Under the pieces are notes generated by a model, which was not told the origin of the DNA, made no database searches, and saw nothing but the letters and a program-made list of their open reading frames with translations. 64,000 nucleotides of DNA, taken from Armillaria gallica (taxonomy: Eukaryota > Basidiomycota > Agaricomycetes > Agaricales > Physalacriaceae). A program made the position numbers and the translations under genes. This document shows positions 1 to 11,195 of this stretch, piece by piece. Each line of letters begins with the position of its first letter. Within the stretch, counting starts at the first letter, position 1. The stretch is taken from contig JBANDB010000016.1 in assembly GCA_037576215.1 (NCBI GenBank), positions 248,001-312,000 on the forward strand, read 5' to 3'.

Positions 1-366
1 ATCATTAGCTGCAGAGGAAATACAGCACACAAGAACAGTGATTGGCCCTTCCATCTCTGCATCAATGTCCTAGGAATAGGCTGCTTCTCGCTCCTCATGC
101 GTATGGACAAGGGTTTGGCTGACTAAGGACTGTATCTGTAATGCTGTGGCACAGCTCCTTCACGTCCATTGTCTTCTTAGTTCTTTGCTTTCTTATATTG
201 ACACCATAGAGTCAGGGACAAGAATTACACCCATCGGTGAAAGCGGCATACATACCGTGAGTAGCCCTACAATGGCTATGGTGAGCTTGGTGAGCCTCTG
301 GACCTACAGTATACCAGAAGCATCGATGAGACTGGTGACTTGGAGAAAGGCATGGAGAGCATGCAT
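1..366 (-). pseudogene. Helical-bundle family copy 1 (partial, decayed)
   Basis: The minus strand has an ATG at 366 followed by MHALHAFLQVTSLIDASGI, the first-exon signature of the small helical-protein family repeated across this window. A TAG/stop follows directly after this in exon 1, where other copies have a Tyr or His codon, so the copy is dead. Sequence matching exon 2 (KKAKN-like) and the region before exon 3 continues towards position 1, where the window cuts it off. It groups with the copies at 48,803-49,022 and 60,836-61,507, which share the MHALN-type start. Its convergent plus-strand partner, if any, lies outside the window. Confidence 0.6.
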
Positions 367-2957
367 GGTGGCGTGTGCTTGGAAACATATGTGCTGTAGA
401 GGGTGGGCATCTATCATCACGACAATATAGATATGTGCCTGTATAGCTCTAAGATGATTCTAGACCTGTGTCATGTGAGGCATACCAAATCTAGTGTTAC
501 ATGGAATGTAAGGAGGAATAAACTCTGTTCCAGAAAGTAGACCACTGAGAGTGGTGTGTAGTTTCTTGTACAAACCTGAAAGATGATGTCAATGCTGGAC
601 TCAGGGTGTTCTGAGATTGGAGAGGCTGCCTTTTAGGCTTCAAACAGGGCAAGCAATAGTGCCAATTAGTGATATATGCATAACATGTCCAAAGGAGTGC
701 ACAATCTGTGCACTAGAACTCCCCACGTCATGGTAGATCTGCTGGATCCAATTACCAAAGAAACATGACTCATGCTTTATTAACACATGTATCAATGTGA
801 GAATTTATATTAATGGTATCAACTTCATGGTCTGCACTGGGAATTATTGATTCAAATGTCTCAGGAATCAGGACACCTCTTTGGATTACCTCAGAATGTG
901 GTTGACTGATGATAAATCAATCAGGCCTACCTTTAAATGGCACAGGCTGTCTAACAGAGGCATATAGAGCAAGGCTGAGGAATAAAATGCAGATGGGAGA
1001 AATCATAAGTACCTGGACAGAATCACAATATGAGTAAAAATCAGTCAGCAGATAACAGAAGGCCATTATGTTGATGGATACTCACCAACAACTGCTGACC
1101 AATTCAAGAACGATAAAGCAATGGGTTTGGGGCTTGGGGCTGGCAGCAGTGCTGTCATGTGCTGCAATGATAGAAATCCTTAGTTGAGAGGCCCACGATC
1201 ACTGAGTTTATTGCTAATGACTGGTGGGATGCTTTATGGTTCATGTATGGGAATGAGATCGCCCTGATCAACATTTGAAGGAAAGACCATTGCAAGTCAA
1301 TGTCATCGAATCAGACTTGAAGCTTGAGGACTAGCATGATGATGTAGATGAGCACACAACAGCAGAGTCTGATGATTTCCAGCCTCCAGGAGACTTGTTA
1401 GCTCTAGTCGCCCGATTCATTTTGTGATAATGAGCAGAAGTCGGTCTTTGGTTTTCTTTGTTATGTGATATACAGAGTCAGTTTGGTGGGAAGGATCACA
1501 TCTACTACAATAGAAGCATATCAAGGGTCAAAAAAGATCATGCAGAAAGTAATCATCATACAAGACCAAGTCATGGTGGAAGCAGGATTCACTTGCTTAT
1601 CTGGCCCAATAAAAAATTGATGGCATGGGAACCCTCAGAACTTTTAATTCCGATGTCTTTCTCACTTCCTTGCACTTCTTCTGTATCAATAATCAAGCCA
1701 TCCCAGGTTGTGTACTCAAACTGCCTTGCTGATGCTATCATCTACAGGTCACTAAAGGGTCACTTGCATACTTCAACATTTCCCTCGATTCTTTCGAGCA
1801 GGTGGCTCGATAGGCCGGATAGGCAGGACTTGAGCTGAAGCTGAAGGAGTGAGTGAGAGGCATTGTCTTTTCTTGGTGGAACTTAAATTCACCATCTGGT
1901 TGCCTATATGCATTAGCTATCACACATCCATTAAGGTGTGTCACCTAGTGACCGCAGATTTGTTTTCATTTTGACTTTGTTGACAAAAGAACTGCCTCTA
2001 CTTCTTTGCCTTGGGACAGCGTATTTATCTACCACAGATTGATACATGTCCACCATCACCAGCTCAATATTCTCCTCTTCATTTCTTGCTCCAAGATGGC
2101 ATTGTAAGGCCTCAAGTGCTGATGCAGTCTTATCTGCACTCTATGGCACTTTATATCATCCTCCACTGTTAGTCTTGCCAAGGACCACCACTTTCTTCAT
2201 GTCCATCTATAACCACTCCGAGTGTATGTGATCAGGACGAGATCTGGGAGGAAGGAGGAAGCTGAGCTGGCGCCTGAGTATATGCTAGGTCTATCTCCAT
2301 GAGGAGTAGTAGCAGGATATGCTGCAGCAGATCTTGATCCACTTGCTGTGGAGGCTATTCAAGTTTCACTATTAGCAGTGAGACAAGCTTCAGAAGGAGC
2401 TCGATTGGGACACGAGGTATAACAGATAGTATAACTTGATTGATGGGTCTGTATGGACAGCACTGGTGTGGCAGATGCTCTTGGAAATAGATGCAAGACC
2501 ATCAGTCATGTGTATGGGAGATAAGAGAACGACCGGAGACAGAGACTGGTATATCAAAATGTGGAGGGTTAGTACAATAGGTTGGTGGTGCTGGAGAGGT
2601 TGAAGTATCAAGATGCATTACCTTATATAGTATGAAGACAAATGAGGTTAGGGCTATTCTTTTATTGCTTGGGTTTTGCTAATGGTACTCTTGTATAGTA
2701 TACTCATAGCAGGCACACTAAAGAAGTGAACACAGTTCTGACAAACACCAGCACGATGTCTTTCCTTTGTTGCTGCTGCCTTACAATATGTGTATGATTA
2801 TGTCAAAGTGAGCAATGTTTCATTACAATGCCTCTGAACACACGTTTGACAGACACTGTCAATAGTGTCTATTATATTTTAAATGTTAATTTCGGTCAAT
2901 AAACTGCCTGCCATGTAGGAACGAAATTTATTGTAAGTTTTGGAGAACAAGTATGAC
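367..2957. repeat. Segmentally duplicated spacer, no convincing gene
   Basis: No convincing ORF. About 600-1,960 is recognisably similar to 52,230-53,530 and 61,740-62,970; for example the block around 1,470-1,600 with cagagtcagt and accaagtc recurs near 53,055 and 62,585. About 2,330-2,640 resembles 57,300-57,590, and 2,040-2,230 resembles 56,800-57,010. The short ORFs are not conserved in frame between copies, so I read this as non-coding or decayed flank of the helical-protein gene pairs. Confidence 0.55.
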
Positions 2958-2964
2958 CTTATTA

Positions 2965-4629
2965 CACTCAATGCCTTAGCTCCTTTGCAAAAATCTCTAT
3001 TATAATAGCAATTTCAATCACAAAGCCATCCTATAACAATAGCTCCATAATTATAAGGCAATATTGCATTATCAGCAATTATCAGCAATACTAGCAATAT
3101 TTTATATTTGGTTGCGATATAGATGGGGGGTCTAGATAAGACTTTTTTTAGAGTGGGGTGATGAGGAGATAGTCTATTATTAGTATCAATTGTGCATTTT
3201 TGCTATTTTTAGGGTTAGGGTCAGATTTGGAATGCTAGATCAATGTTTTTCAAAAATCTAGCCCATTCTTTATTAAGATAGACTATAATTAAATTCTAGG
3301 CCTCTTATAATAATCTATGATTAGATAGTATGGTGATCCCATCAACATTCAGCCAAAAAAGGCTAGATGGATCAAAAAAAAAAAAAATGCATTAAAATCT
3401 GCTTTTTCTCAAAATTCCCGCTCATTTCTCAATGGATTGGCCTAATATTAAAAAGAGGACCTTGCCCAGTATTGTTCTTGATGTCTGTAAGGTTATTTCA
3501 TCGAAATACGACCAGAAATAGATGGATGCGTCGAAATTGGTTTGGATGTAGTGGCAGTGCAGAATGCCATCAATAATATCAGTCTATTTTCGGACTAAAT
3601 AGGGGTTTAGGCTTATTGGAGCATCCTCTGGGTGGTTTGTGGGCCAGGGGATGGTACTATTATATACCCAAATATAAATAACATAAAAGCGAACCATCTG
3701 GTGAAATATGGGGGCCCTGGGGAGTGGTTAAAAAGGCTAAAATAGTGAAACATAGCAAAAATAGGCAGAAAATCTGCATTTGGGGTGGTTTCTGGATACT
3801 GGATGGGCCAGGGGATGGTACTAGTATATGCCTAAAGATAAATAACACAAAAGCAAAGCCTCTGATGAGGTATGGGAGCTCTGTGGAGTGGGTGAAAAGG
3901 GTAAAATAGTGAAAAATAGCGAAAATAAGCAGAAAATTCGCTTTTTATGGTGCTACGTGCATCGGATCGCTTCAGGGACTTCACCATTCGATTTCTAAAT
4001 TATGAAAACCTTAAAATGCATCCTCATTAGTTATATATGAGTACCAGAACACTGTGAAAAATAGAGAATTGAGGTGTAAATACGCATTAATTTGTTTTCT
4101 AAGCTTCACATTGCTCAGGGAGTGGTACCATTCGATTCCTTGACCTTTAAAACCCCCAAACTACTCTAGGTTTCATTTGTGGGGTCTCAGTATTGATCAT
4201 AATAATGATATAACAGTTTAGGTGGGGCACATATGAATACACATGTTTCTGAGCCTCGGAAAATTTCGGAGTTGATGTCAATGAATTTCTTGACCTTAGA
4301 AACCCCCAGAACACCCCAGAAGCACATTACAAACCTTTGAAATCCATGGTGAAAAGGGTGATAGTGAAAATCTCCGAAATGCCATATAGCTCGCTTTTCT
4401 GAGTGTTGGAGAAGGTAATTCTGGTATAGAATACACGATATATATTGTATAATAGTGTGTACAAAAGACTAGGATGATCCGAAATGTATTGGCAGAGATA
4501 TAAGATGATCTTTCTGACAAAAAAAAGGAGCATCACCCTAATTTCGATGTTCTGATCATCCTATGGCCTGGAGACTATCAGATTCGGATTCCTGGACCCA
4601 AAAAATGGTAGGAATACCAATCATCCTTG
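2965..4629. repeat. Left arm of palindrome 1
   Basis: 1,665-bp arm, almost identical to the reverse complement of 4,727-6,388. Differences are few, for example an A-run length change near 3,370 compared with about 5,970. Confidence 0.85.
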
Positions 4630-4726
4630 GGGTTTATGTATCAAAACTCCGAAGTAATGAGTGTGCACTGAGTTATGCAAAAAGATATCCTTTGTGCATA
4701 GATATTGCACTATTGAAAATTACCCG

Positions 4727-6388
4727 CAAGGATGATTGGTATTCCTACCATTTTTTGGGTCCAGGAATCCGAATCTGATAGTCTCCAGGCCATAGGATGA
4801 TCAGAACATCGAAATTAGGGTGATGCTCCTCCTTTTTCTCAGAAAGATCACCTTATATCTCTGCCAATACATTTCGGATGATCCTAGTCTTTTGTACACA
4901 CTATTATACAGTATGTATCGTGTATTCTATACCAGAATTACCTTCTCCAACACTCAGAAAAGCGAGCTATATGGCATTTCGGAGATTTTCACTATCACCC
5001 TTTTCACCATGGATTTCAAAGGTTTGTAATGTGCTTCTGGGGTGTTCTGGGGGTTTCTAAGGTCAAGAAATTCATTGACATCAACTCCGAAATTTTCCGA
5101 GGCTCAGAAACATGTGTATTCATATGTGCCCCACCTAAACTGTTATATCATTATTATGATCAATACTGAGACCCCACAAATGAAACCTAGAGTAGTTTGG
5201 GGGTTTTAAAGGTCAAGGAATCGAATGGTACCACTCCCTGAGCAATGTGAAGCTTAGAAAACAAATTAATGCGTATTTACACCTCAATTCTCTATTTTTC
5301 ACAGTGTTCTGGTACTCATATATAACTAATGAGGATGCATTTTAAGGTTTTCATAATTTAGAAATCGAATGGTGAAGTCCCTGAAGCGATCCGATGCACG
5401 TAGCACCATAAAAAGCGAATTTTCTGCTTATTTTCGCTATTTTTCACTATTTTACCCTTTTCACCCACTCCACAGAGCTCCCATACCTCATCAGAGGCTT
5501 TGCTTTTGTGTTATTTATCTTTAGGCATATACTAGTACCATCCCCTGGCCCATCCAGTATCCAGAAACCACCCCAAATGCAGATTTTCTGCCTATTTTTA
5601 TGTTTCACTATTTTAGCCTTTTTAACCACTCCCCAGGGCCCCCATATTTCACCAGATGGTTCGCTTTTATGTTATTTATATTTGGGTATATAATAGTACC
5701 ATCCCCTGGCCCACAAACCACCCAGAGGATGCTCCAATAAGCCTAAACCCCTATTTAGTCCGAAAATAGACTGATATTATTGATGGCATTCTGCACTGCC
5801 ACTACATCCAAACCAATTTCGACGCATCCATCTATTTCTGGTCGTATTTCGATGAAATAACCTTACAGACATCAAGAACAATACTGGGCAAGGTCCTCTC
5901 TTTAATATTAGGCCAATCCATTGAGAAATGAGTGGGATTTTTGAGAAAAAGCAGATTTTAATGCATCTTTTTTTCTTTTGATCCATCCAGCCTTTTTCAG
6001 CCAAATGTTGATGGGGTTACCATACTATCTAATCATAGATTATTATAAGAGGCCTAGAATTTAATTATAGTCTATCTTAATAAAGAATGGGCTAGATTTT
6101 TGAAAAACATTGATCTAGCATTCCAAATCTGACCCTAACCCTAAAAATAGCAAAAATGCACAATTGATACTAATAATAGACTATCTCCTCATCACCCCAC
6201 TCTAAAAAAAGTCTTATCTAGACCCCCCATCTATATCGCAACCAAATATAAAATATTGCTAGTATTGCTGATAATTGCTGATAATGCAATATTGCCTTAT
6301 AATTATGGAGCTATTGTTATAGGATGGCTTTGTGATTGAAATTGCTATTATAATAGAGATTTTTGCAAAGGGGCTAGGGCATTGGGTG
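4727..6388. repeat. Right arm of palindrome 1
   Basis: 1,662-bp reverse complement of the left arm. The 97-bp spacer (4,630-4,726) is not palindromic and recurs, inverted, in the second element at about 51,176-51,262. Confidence 0.85.
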
Positions 6389-6395
6389 CTTATTA

Positions 6396-7886
6396 TTAGT
6401 ATACAAGCTATAACGAGGTTACAAAGTGGGGACATGAACCTAGAGATAGCAATATACGTCTTAAGGAATAACAGCATTTTGGCTGTTTGTAAATACCGAT
6501 GCCTGTGCTTTGTGATATCCTCAACAGAATGTCTGTGGCTTGCAAGGATAGCATTTGTTTCCAACTAGAATTGCTGTCGTGTATCTAACAGACTCACCAG
6601 TACTTATCAGGAACTCTGATGTGCTCTACAAATCAAGGATCTAGAAAGTACAAATACTGAAACAGGATCCCAAGGATGAACTCAGATCATCTAGACATTG
6701 TACATCATATGCCACCCCAAAATGCTCTCTTACTTGTATGAATTGTGTTTAGATGCTGCAAATCTGGAGAACAGGAGTACTCCCATATGGCCTCTTTAGC
6801 GATGCTTTAGCTCAGTGAGACATCGTCATGTCTAAAGTATGGTGTTGTTGGTGTTGTTACTGGCACATGGTCCTGAGTAGACGGTTTTTGAAATTGAACT
6901 CAGCTGTCTGTAAAAACTAATGTTGGCTCAGTGACTACCTTGTAGAAGCCATGGGTTCTGACGGAACTCTCTTCTATATTGATCCAGATGGGTGGGAATG
7001 CTGTGCCTTCAGACGCTTCTGCTCAATATCAATATGACAGCACTGAATGGGTGATTTCAAAAAGTATGTGAGGATATGCAATGTGATGTGGACAGACCTA
7101 TGAACTCTTTGGCATCCTTTGACTGAGAAATTCCAGTACTAGGGCAGAGCTTCATAATGCGGGTATAGATGGCTCATCACAGCTTTGGCGACCATGCATT
7201 TATAGTCTTACAGCTTTTACACTGTATTTTTCCCTTGTCATGTATTGTGATGGATGGTCTCTATTTTCTGGACAGCTGGAACCGACGTCTACTGTTCCAC
7301 TTTGATTCTCATAATTAGCTTAAGTTTATATGATTACATCTCTCTAAGATATCCATAAAATATAACTTGCCAAATATCTTTCTTTGTTTTATCCAATCAA
7401 CATGGGCTTGGAGAAGGTTTAACGAAAGGGCTGTAGTAGGTAGGTAGGTAGGATTACAATGCCCACTCACCATCAACGCTTGATCAACACCAAAATCAAT
7501 GCCACAACTTGCAAGCACTAATAATTATCTGAAGGTGATGTAGATTGGCGCTTGGCTAATGCCTTACATGTAATACTATTACACTGCCTTTGGACATTGT
7601 GAAGATGGATTCTAAGTTGATGGCATGAAAAATGTATTCTATGTTATCTCTAGTACAACAACTCTCTGCTAAGCATCTGGATTCCAGAATGATCATTCTA
7701 TTTTCATGATTGGCACATTATTTGCAGTGTTGGGGTCAGCTTTGTGGATTGCACAAGAGTTTTTATGTCCCGAATGTCTTGATATGATGATGATAACTGG
7801 AGTAATAATATTCTATGATAAAGAGGATGAATAAAGGTACAACTTCAGCATGAAAGGCAACAGGTTCTATACAGCATAACACATAG
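6396..7886. other. Stretch without recognisable gene
   Basis: Only short, unconserved ORFs. A short tagg run (7,439-7,450) is the only simple repeat seen. It lies between the palindromic element and the 3' end of the intact helical-protein gene. Confidence 0.5.
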
Positions 7887-8652
7887 CTACATGTGTTTTA
7901 CATCGCCTTCAGTGACAATTGCAGTATTGTACAGCCTCATGTAAATAAATAAATAAAAAACCACATGCTTAGTGGCAATGCATATTATAAATTCTCCATT
8001 CTGTGCTGTGTCTTCTTTGTTCTGGATCTCAGCCAAAAGAAGGGTGGGATCCCGATGCATGTGCTGAATAACAAGCATCGATATACAATGAATCTATGGA
8101 ATACCATTGTCAGAATATGTTCTACACAGAATTGAATGCGAAAGAGTACCAAAAAGTCTGTCTTCAGATTGTTGACATAGATTCTATAATCCTGAATGGC
8201 CTCTTGGAGATCTTTTGTTTTAAAGAAGCCCTTGATGTTGGTATGCTTACATTCAATTTTGCCCTTCAAGTCTTGGGCTAAGCTTGTCAGATACCTATAG
8301 GTCTATTGTTAGCTGGGAACAAGAGATAGAGTATTATGACTCACTCTTCCATCTCTGCACAGACATCCTTGAAGCATGCTGCTCCCGCTTCTTCATGCAT
8401 AGTAACCATGGTGTTTATAACAACAACCATGTTCATGATGCTCTCGCATAAAATTTTGATGTCCTTCTTGTTCTTTCCCCTTTGCTATACAGATGGAAGA
8501 GTCAAAATTCAAAACAGTAGTCAAAGTACTAGTGTATGAACCTCTAGGAGCTCCATTACGGCCACAGTGACCTTGGTGAGCTTTTCGATATATGGAATGC
8601 CAGAGGCTTTGGCAAGGTTGGCGACTTGGAGACAGGTGTTGAGGGAAGGCAT
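7887..8652 (-). CDS. Small helical-bundle protein, intact copy (HeLo/MLKL-N-like family)
   Basis: Four exons on the minus strand: 8,652-8,542, 8,484-8,345, 8,294-8,150 and 8,093-7,887, giving 603 nt, 200 aa and no internal stop. Introns are 57, 50 and 56 nt with GT..AG borders at positions shared with the other copies. Exon 1 starts MPSLNTCLQVANLAKASGI; exon 2 starts QRGKNKKDIKILCESIMNM; exon 3 carries a DLQEAIQDYRIYVNNLKTDF segment. The spacing of hydrophobic residues suggests amphipathic helices, and the layout resembles the four-helix N-terminal domains (HeLo or MLKL-type) seen in Agaricomycete NLR-like proteins. That assignment is by resemblance only. The C-terminus after IHCISMLVIQ differs from the plus-strand copies. 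No NACHT, kinase or repeat domain follows. It is the best-preserved minus-strand member and could be functional. Confidence 0.7.
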
Positions 8653-9983
8653 AGTGGTAGGTGGTAAGATGTGTGCTGTAGTGGGCAATGCAGACAAGTC
8701 ACAAGCACATAAAGTTCAAAACACTATGAGATCAGAAAGAGGTGCTGTAGACTAAGATAAGATAATAGAAAATTGCGATCATGATGGACACTAACCAGGA
8801 AAAACAGGACACAAAAAGTGAGCTAAGGCTTATTGGTGTAAGGAGAGAGCATAACTAGACAAGCCATGACTTTCAGTGTCTTGGGATCTGTTGAACAAGA
8901 CATTTAGAAGGGAGCATACAAGGACCCAGCGCTCAGCTTGCATAGTGAATATCTGACTGGAAGTTTTTCATCTTGTACAAAGACAAACATAGTAACAATA
9001 ACTTGACTGACCCACCAACAAATATGGGTCATAATGCTAAATGCCAATCATCTGATGAGACAGTTTCTGATAAATACATGAATGCCAAAGTATAAGGACA
9101 AGCAGATCAATGTGATCGAAGTTCAAAGGGCAAGCTGAGTGAAAAGACAGAGCCAGCAAATTGAAATGGAGGACCAACATAATATCAGTGCTTGCCGCAG
9201 CAGGGAATATCTCTCTTTATTGTTGACCATGATGTATAGAGTCAGTTATAAGGGAAGGGCACATCCATGAGAATAATAATGCACCAGGGGTCGGAAAATA
9301 TCATTCAGAAAAATAATTGTTGAAAGAGAGTCAGACCATCCTGGGGTCGAGAATTGAGCTAGAAAGAGCAGTCTGTCCGGTCCAACGAAGAATCGTACTG
9401 ATGGCATGGGAACATTCAGATGTTACCCTGTCACTAAAACCACTTCCTCCTCCAGTGACTATTTCACCAACACCCTGTCATGCATCTGTGGTCCAGCCAC
9501 CACAATAAAACTACCACCAAGATGAAACTGCCAGAGTGAGAGCTAGTCACTGCATCCCCTCTGATTCCTTGATGGATTTGCAATCTGAGCTAGGTGGTGG
9601 ACCCAAGCTGAGTCCGAGCAGAGTGGCTTTACCATCCATGCATAGACTACTCACAGTTGATTTATCATAATTTGATTTTTGTCAACAGGCGCGCATGGGT
9701 CTTGCGCTCAAATCTATGCGTACTTTGCAGTTTCGTGTCTTCTTCCCATTTGCCCCATCTACGCTCATCTTGTCACTCTTATTGGACGCTGCTGTCAGAA
9801 GCCCTAGGCATGTACCAGAAATCTTCAAAGCTCAACAACGCCTGTATCCTCTGAACCTTGTTTGGTCTGTGCACGGCCTTCGGCATCCGGCATCGTTCAA
9901 TGGATGTGGGGATGATTGCGCTTCTTGACCAGACACCAACCTTCAGAAGTTGACTGAGATACACTGCCTATACCATTAGCTAA
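8653..9983. repeat. Decayed duplicated flank between divergent genes
   Basis: No convincing gene. 9,230-9,530 is similar to 32,090-32,350, 53,050-53,280 and 62,580-62,780 (shared block around catgggaac). The minus-strand ORF that is open at 32,052-32,261 is broken here. Confidence 0.45.
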
Positions 9984-10253
9984 TCAATGTTGGGCATAAA
10001 AGTAGCCAGGAATGGTAGTGGGTATGAGGTGGAGGTGCTGCAATACCATTTTATGATGCTTTAGGGATACATTGAGTGCGTCTCGCACTGTTCTTATCTT
10101 TGAATTTTTACTAAACATGGCTTGTTTTCTTTTGTTCTCCTTCGTCAGGTGTCCCCTGTTCATGAGCGGCTTCATGCTATCTGGGGTGCCCAACCCTCCC
10201 AATAATATGGCGATGGCCTCGAGCAAGTACAAAGCGACCATACCTCCAGACAT
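9984..10253 (-). CDS. Possible small protein with hydrophobic N-terminus, divergent from copy at 10,479
   Basis: An 89-aa minus-strand ORF starting MSGGMVALYLLEAIAILLGG. Its first ~30 residues are conserved in the equivalent position upstream of the helical gene at 33,302 (ATG at 33,094, MPRAIIALCFLKAIIILLEG) and, broken, upstream of the gene at 59,358 (TLSMLEAVNTLLKGFLTQD). Conservation fades after about residue 30, so this may be the first exon of a longer gene whose later exons I cannot place. The start lies 225 bp from the divergent ATG at 10,479, so the two would share a promoter region. The hydrophobic stretch could be a membrane segment or signal anchor. No family recognised. Confidence 0.3.
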   Translation of the reverse strand: MSGGMVALYLLEAIAILLGGLGTPDSMKPLMNRGHLTKENKRKQAMFSKNSKIRTVRDALNVSLKHHKMVLQHLHLIPTTIPGYFYAQH

Positions 10254-10478
10254 GGTAAATCCTCATTTGTCTTGCAGATGACTACAAGTTCCTGTTCACT
10301 TGGCAAGGGATATTTCTTTTGGTAAGTTTTGTTATCATTCCGTTCTTTGGTTATCTTATCAGATTCTACAGCACCTCTTCATACTGCCACAGCGCTGCGA
10401 TTCTGTGAGTTGGCGTGCGCTTCTGCATCACTCTCTACCAACCCTCTACAGCACAAGTCTCTCTTACCACCAACCACC

Positions 10479-11195
10479 ATGCCTGCACTCAATGTCTTTC
10501 TCAAAGTTGCTGAGATTGCTAAAGCTTTCAGCATACCGTACCTCGAGAATGTGGCCAAGGTCGCCATAGTCATCTTCAAGCTACTCAAGGTTTGTCTAAT
10601 CATTCTTGATCATATGGATGTCATCGCTTACTCTGCATTCTACAGCAAAAAGGAAAGAACAAGGAGGATGCAAAGGAGCTCTGTGAGAGCATCGCAAATA
10701 CGATTGTCATCATCGATACCCTTGTTCGTATGCAAGGAGAGTGGGGAGCTCCATATTTCATAGGCATTTGCAGGGAAATGGAAGGGTAGGTCACCGTTTT
10801 CATTGGTGGTCCTTCCTCAACAGTTACTAACCCAGTCCAACAACAGTTATCTTCAAGGCATGGCTCAAGGTTTGAAGGATACCAAATGCAAGCACAGTGG
10901 CATCAAAGCATTTTCTGTGTTGATGAATACCAAGATACCATTCAGGCATATGGGAAGTGTGTCAATGATCTGAAGATGGACTTTTTGGTATGCTTTCACT
11001 GCTGAGTTCTTTTATGCTGTAGCTCATGTTGCTCTGCTATAGATCCATATAATGGGTGATTGCCTTTTGGGGGTCATGCAGATGAACTGCCTGTTGAAGG
11101 ATGTGATGGCTCAGGTTGTAGTGCATCACTCAGAGGAAGATGTCATAATCTGGATTCCAAAAACAACTGCTGCAATCAGTGCATTTTTTTTTTAA
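10479..11195 (+). pseudogene. Helical-bundle family copy, one frameshift
   Basis: Exons 10,479-10,589, 10,646-10,785, 10,847-10,987 and 11,043-11,195, with all splice borders GT..AG. Exon 1 reads MPALNVFLKVAEIAKAFSI, exon 2 QKGKNKEDAKELCESIANT and exon 4 ends with IPKTTAAISAFFF before TAA. Exon 3 is 141 nt rather than the 142 nt of the other plus-strand copies: one base is missing near 10,910 (between GIKA and FCVDEYQD), which shifts the frame. Apart from that single deletion the copy is well preserved, so the lesion is recent or could be a sequencing error. The start has a good context (accaccATG). Confidence 0.7.

Larger units (their letters stand above)
2965..6388. mobile_element. Fold-back (palindromic) non-autonomous DNA element, copy 1
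   Basis: Nearly perfect inverted repeat: arms 2,965-4,629 and 4,727-6,388 around a 97-bp spacer. The termini read CACTCAATGCC and GGCATTGGGTG, and the element is flanked by a perfect 7-bp direct repeat CTTATTA (2,958-2,964 and 6,389-6,395), which marks it as a transposed unit. Each arm holds an internal direct duplication (about 3,640-3,795 and 3,808-3,940, both starting gggccaggggatggtact). ORFs in it are short and occur as mirror pairs on both strands, as expected of a palindrome, so it probably encodes no protein and would depend on a transposase supplied elsewhere. The superfamily is not assigned. A second copy lies at 49,241-52,211. Confidence 0.85.

Noticed and set aside
3208..3224. TTAGGGTTAGGG, a telomere-like double repeat, in both palindrome arms
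   Set aside because: Only two units, inside a transposed element with target duplications, and degenerate in the second element (TTAAGGTTAGGG). Most likely chance.
3660..5700. Repeated small ORFs such as MVKKAKIVKHSKNRQKIC and MLFIFRHILVPSPGPSSIQ, also seen at 50,200-51,490
   Set aside because: They are mirror readings of the palindromic repeat on both strands; copies keep frame only because the DNA is nearly identical. No domain is present.
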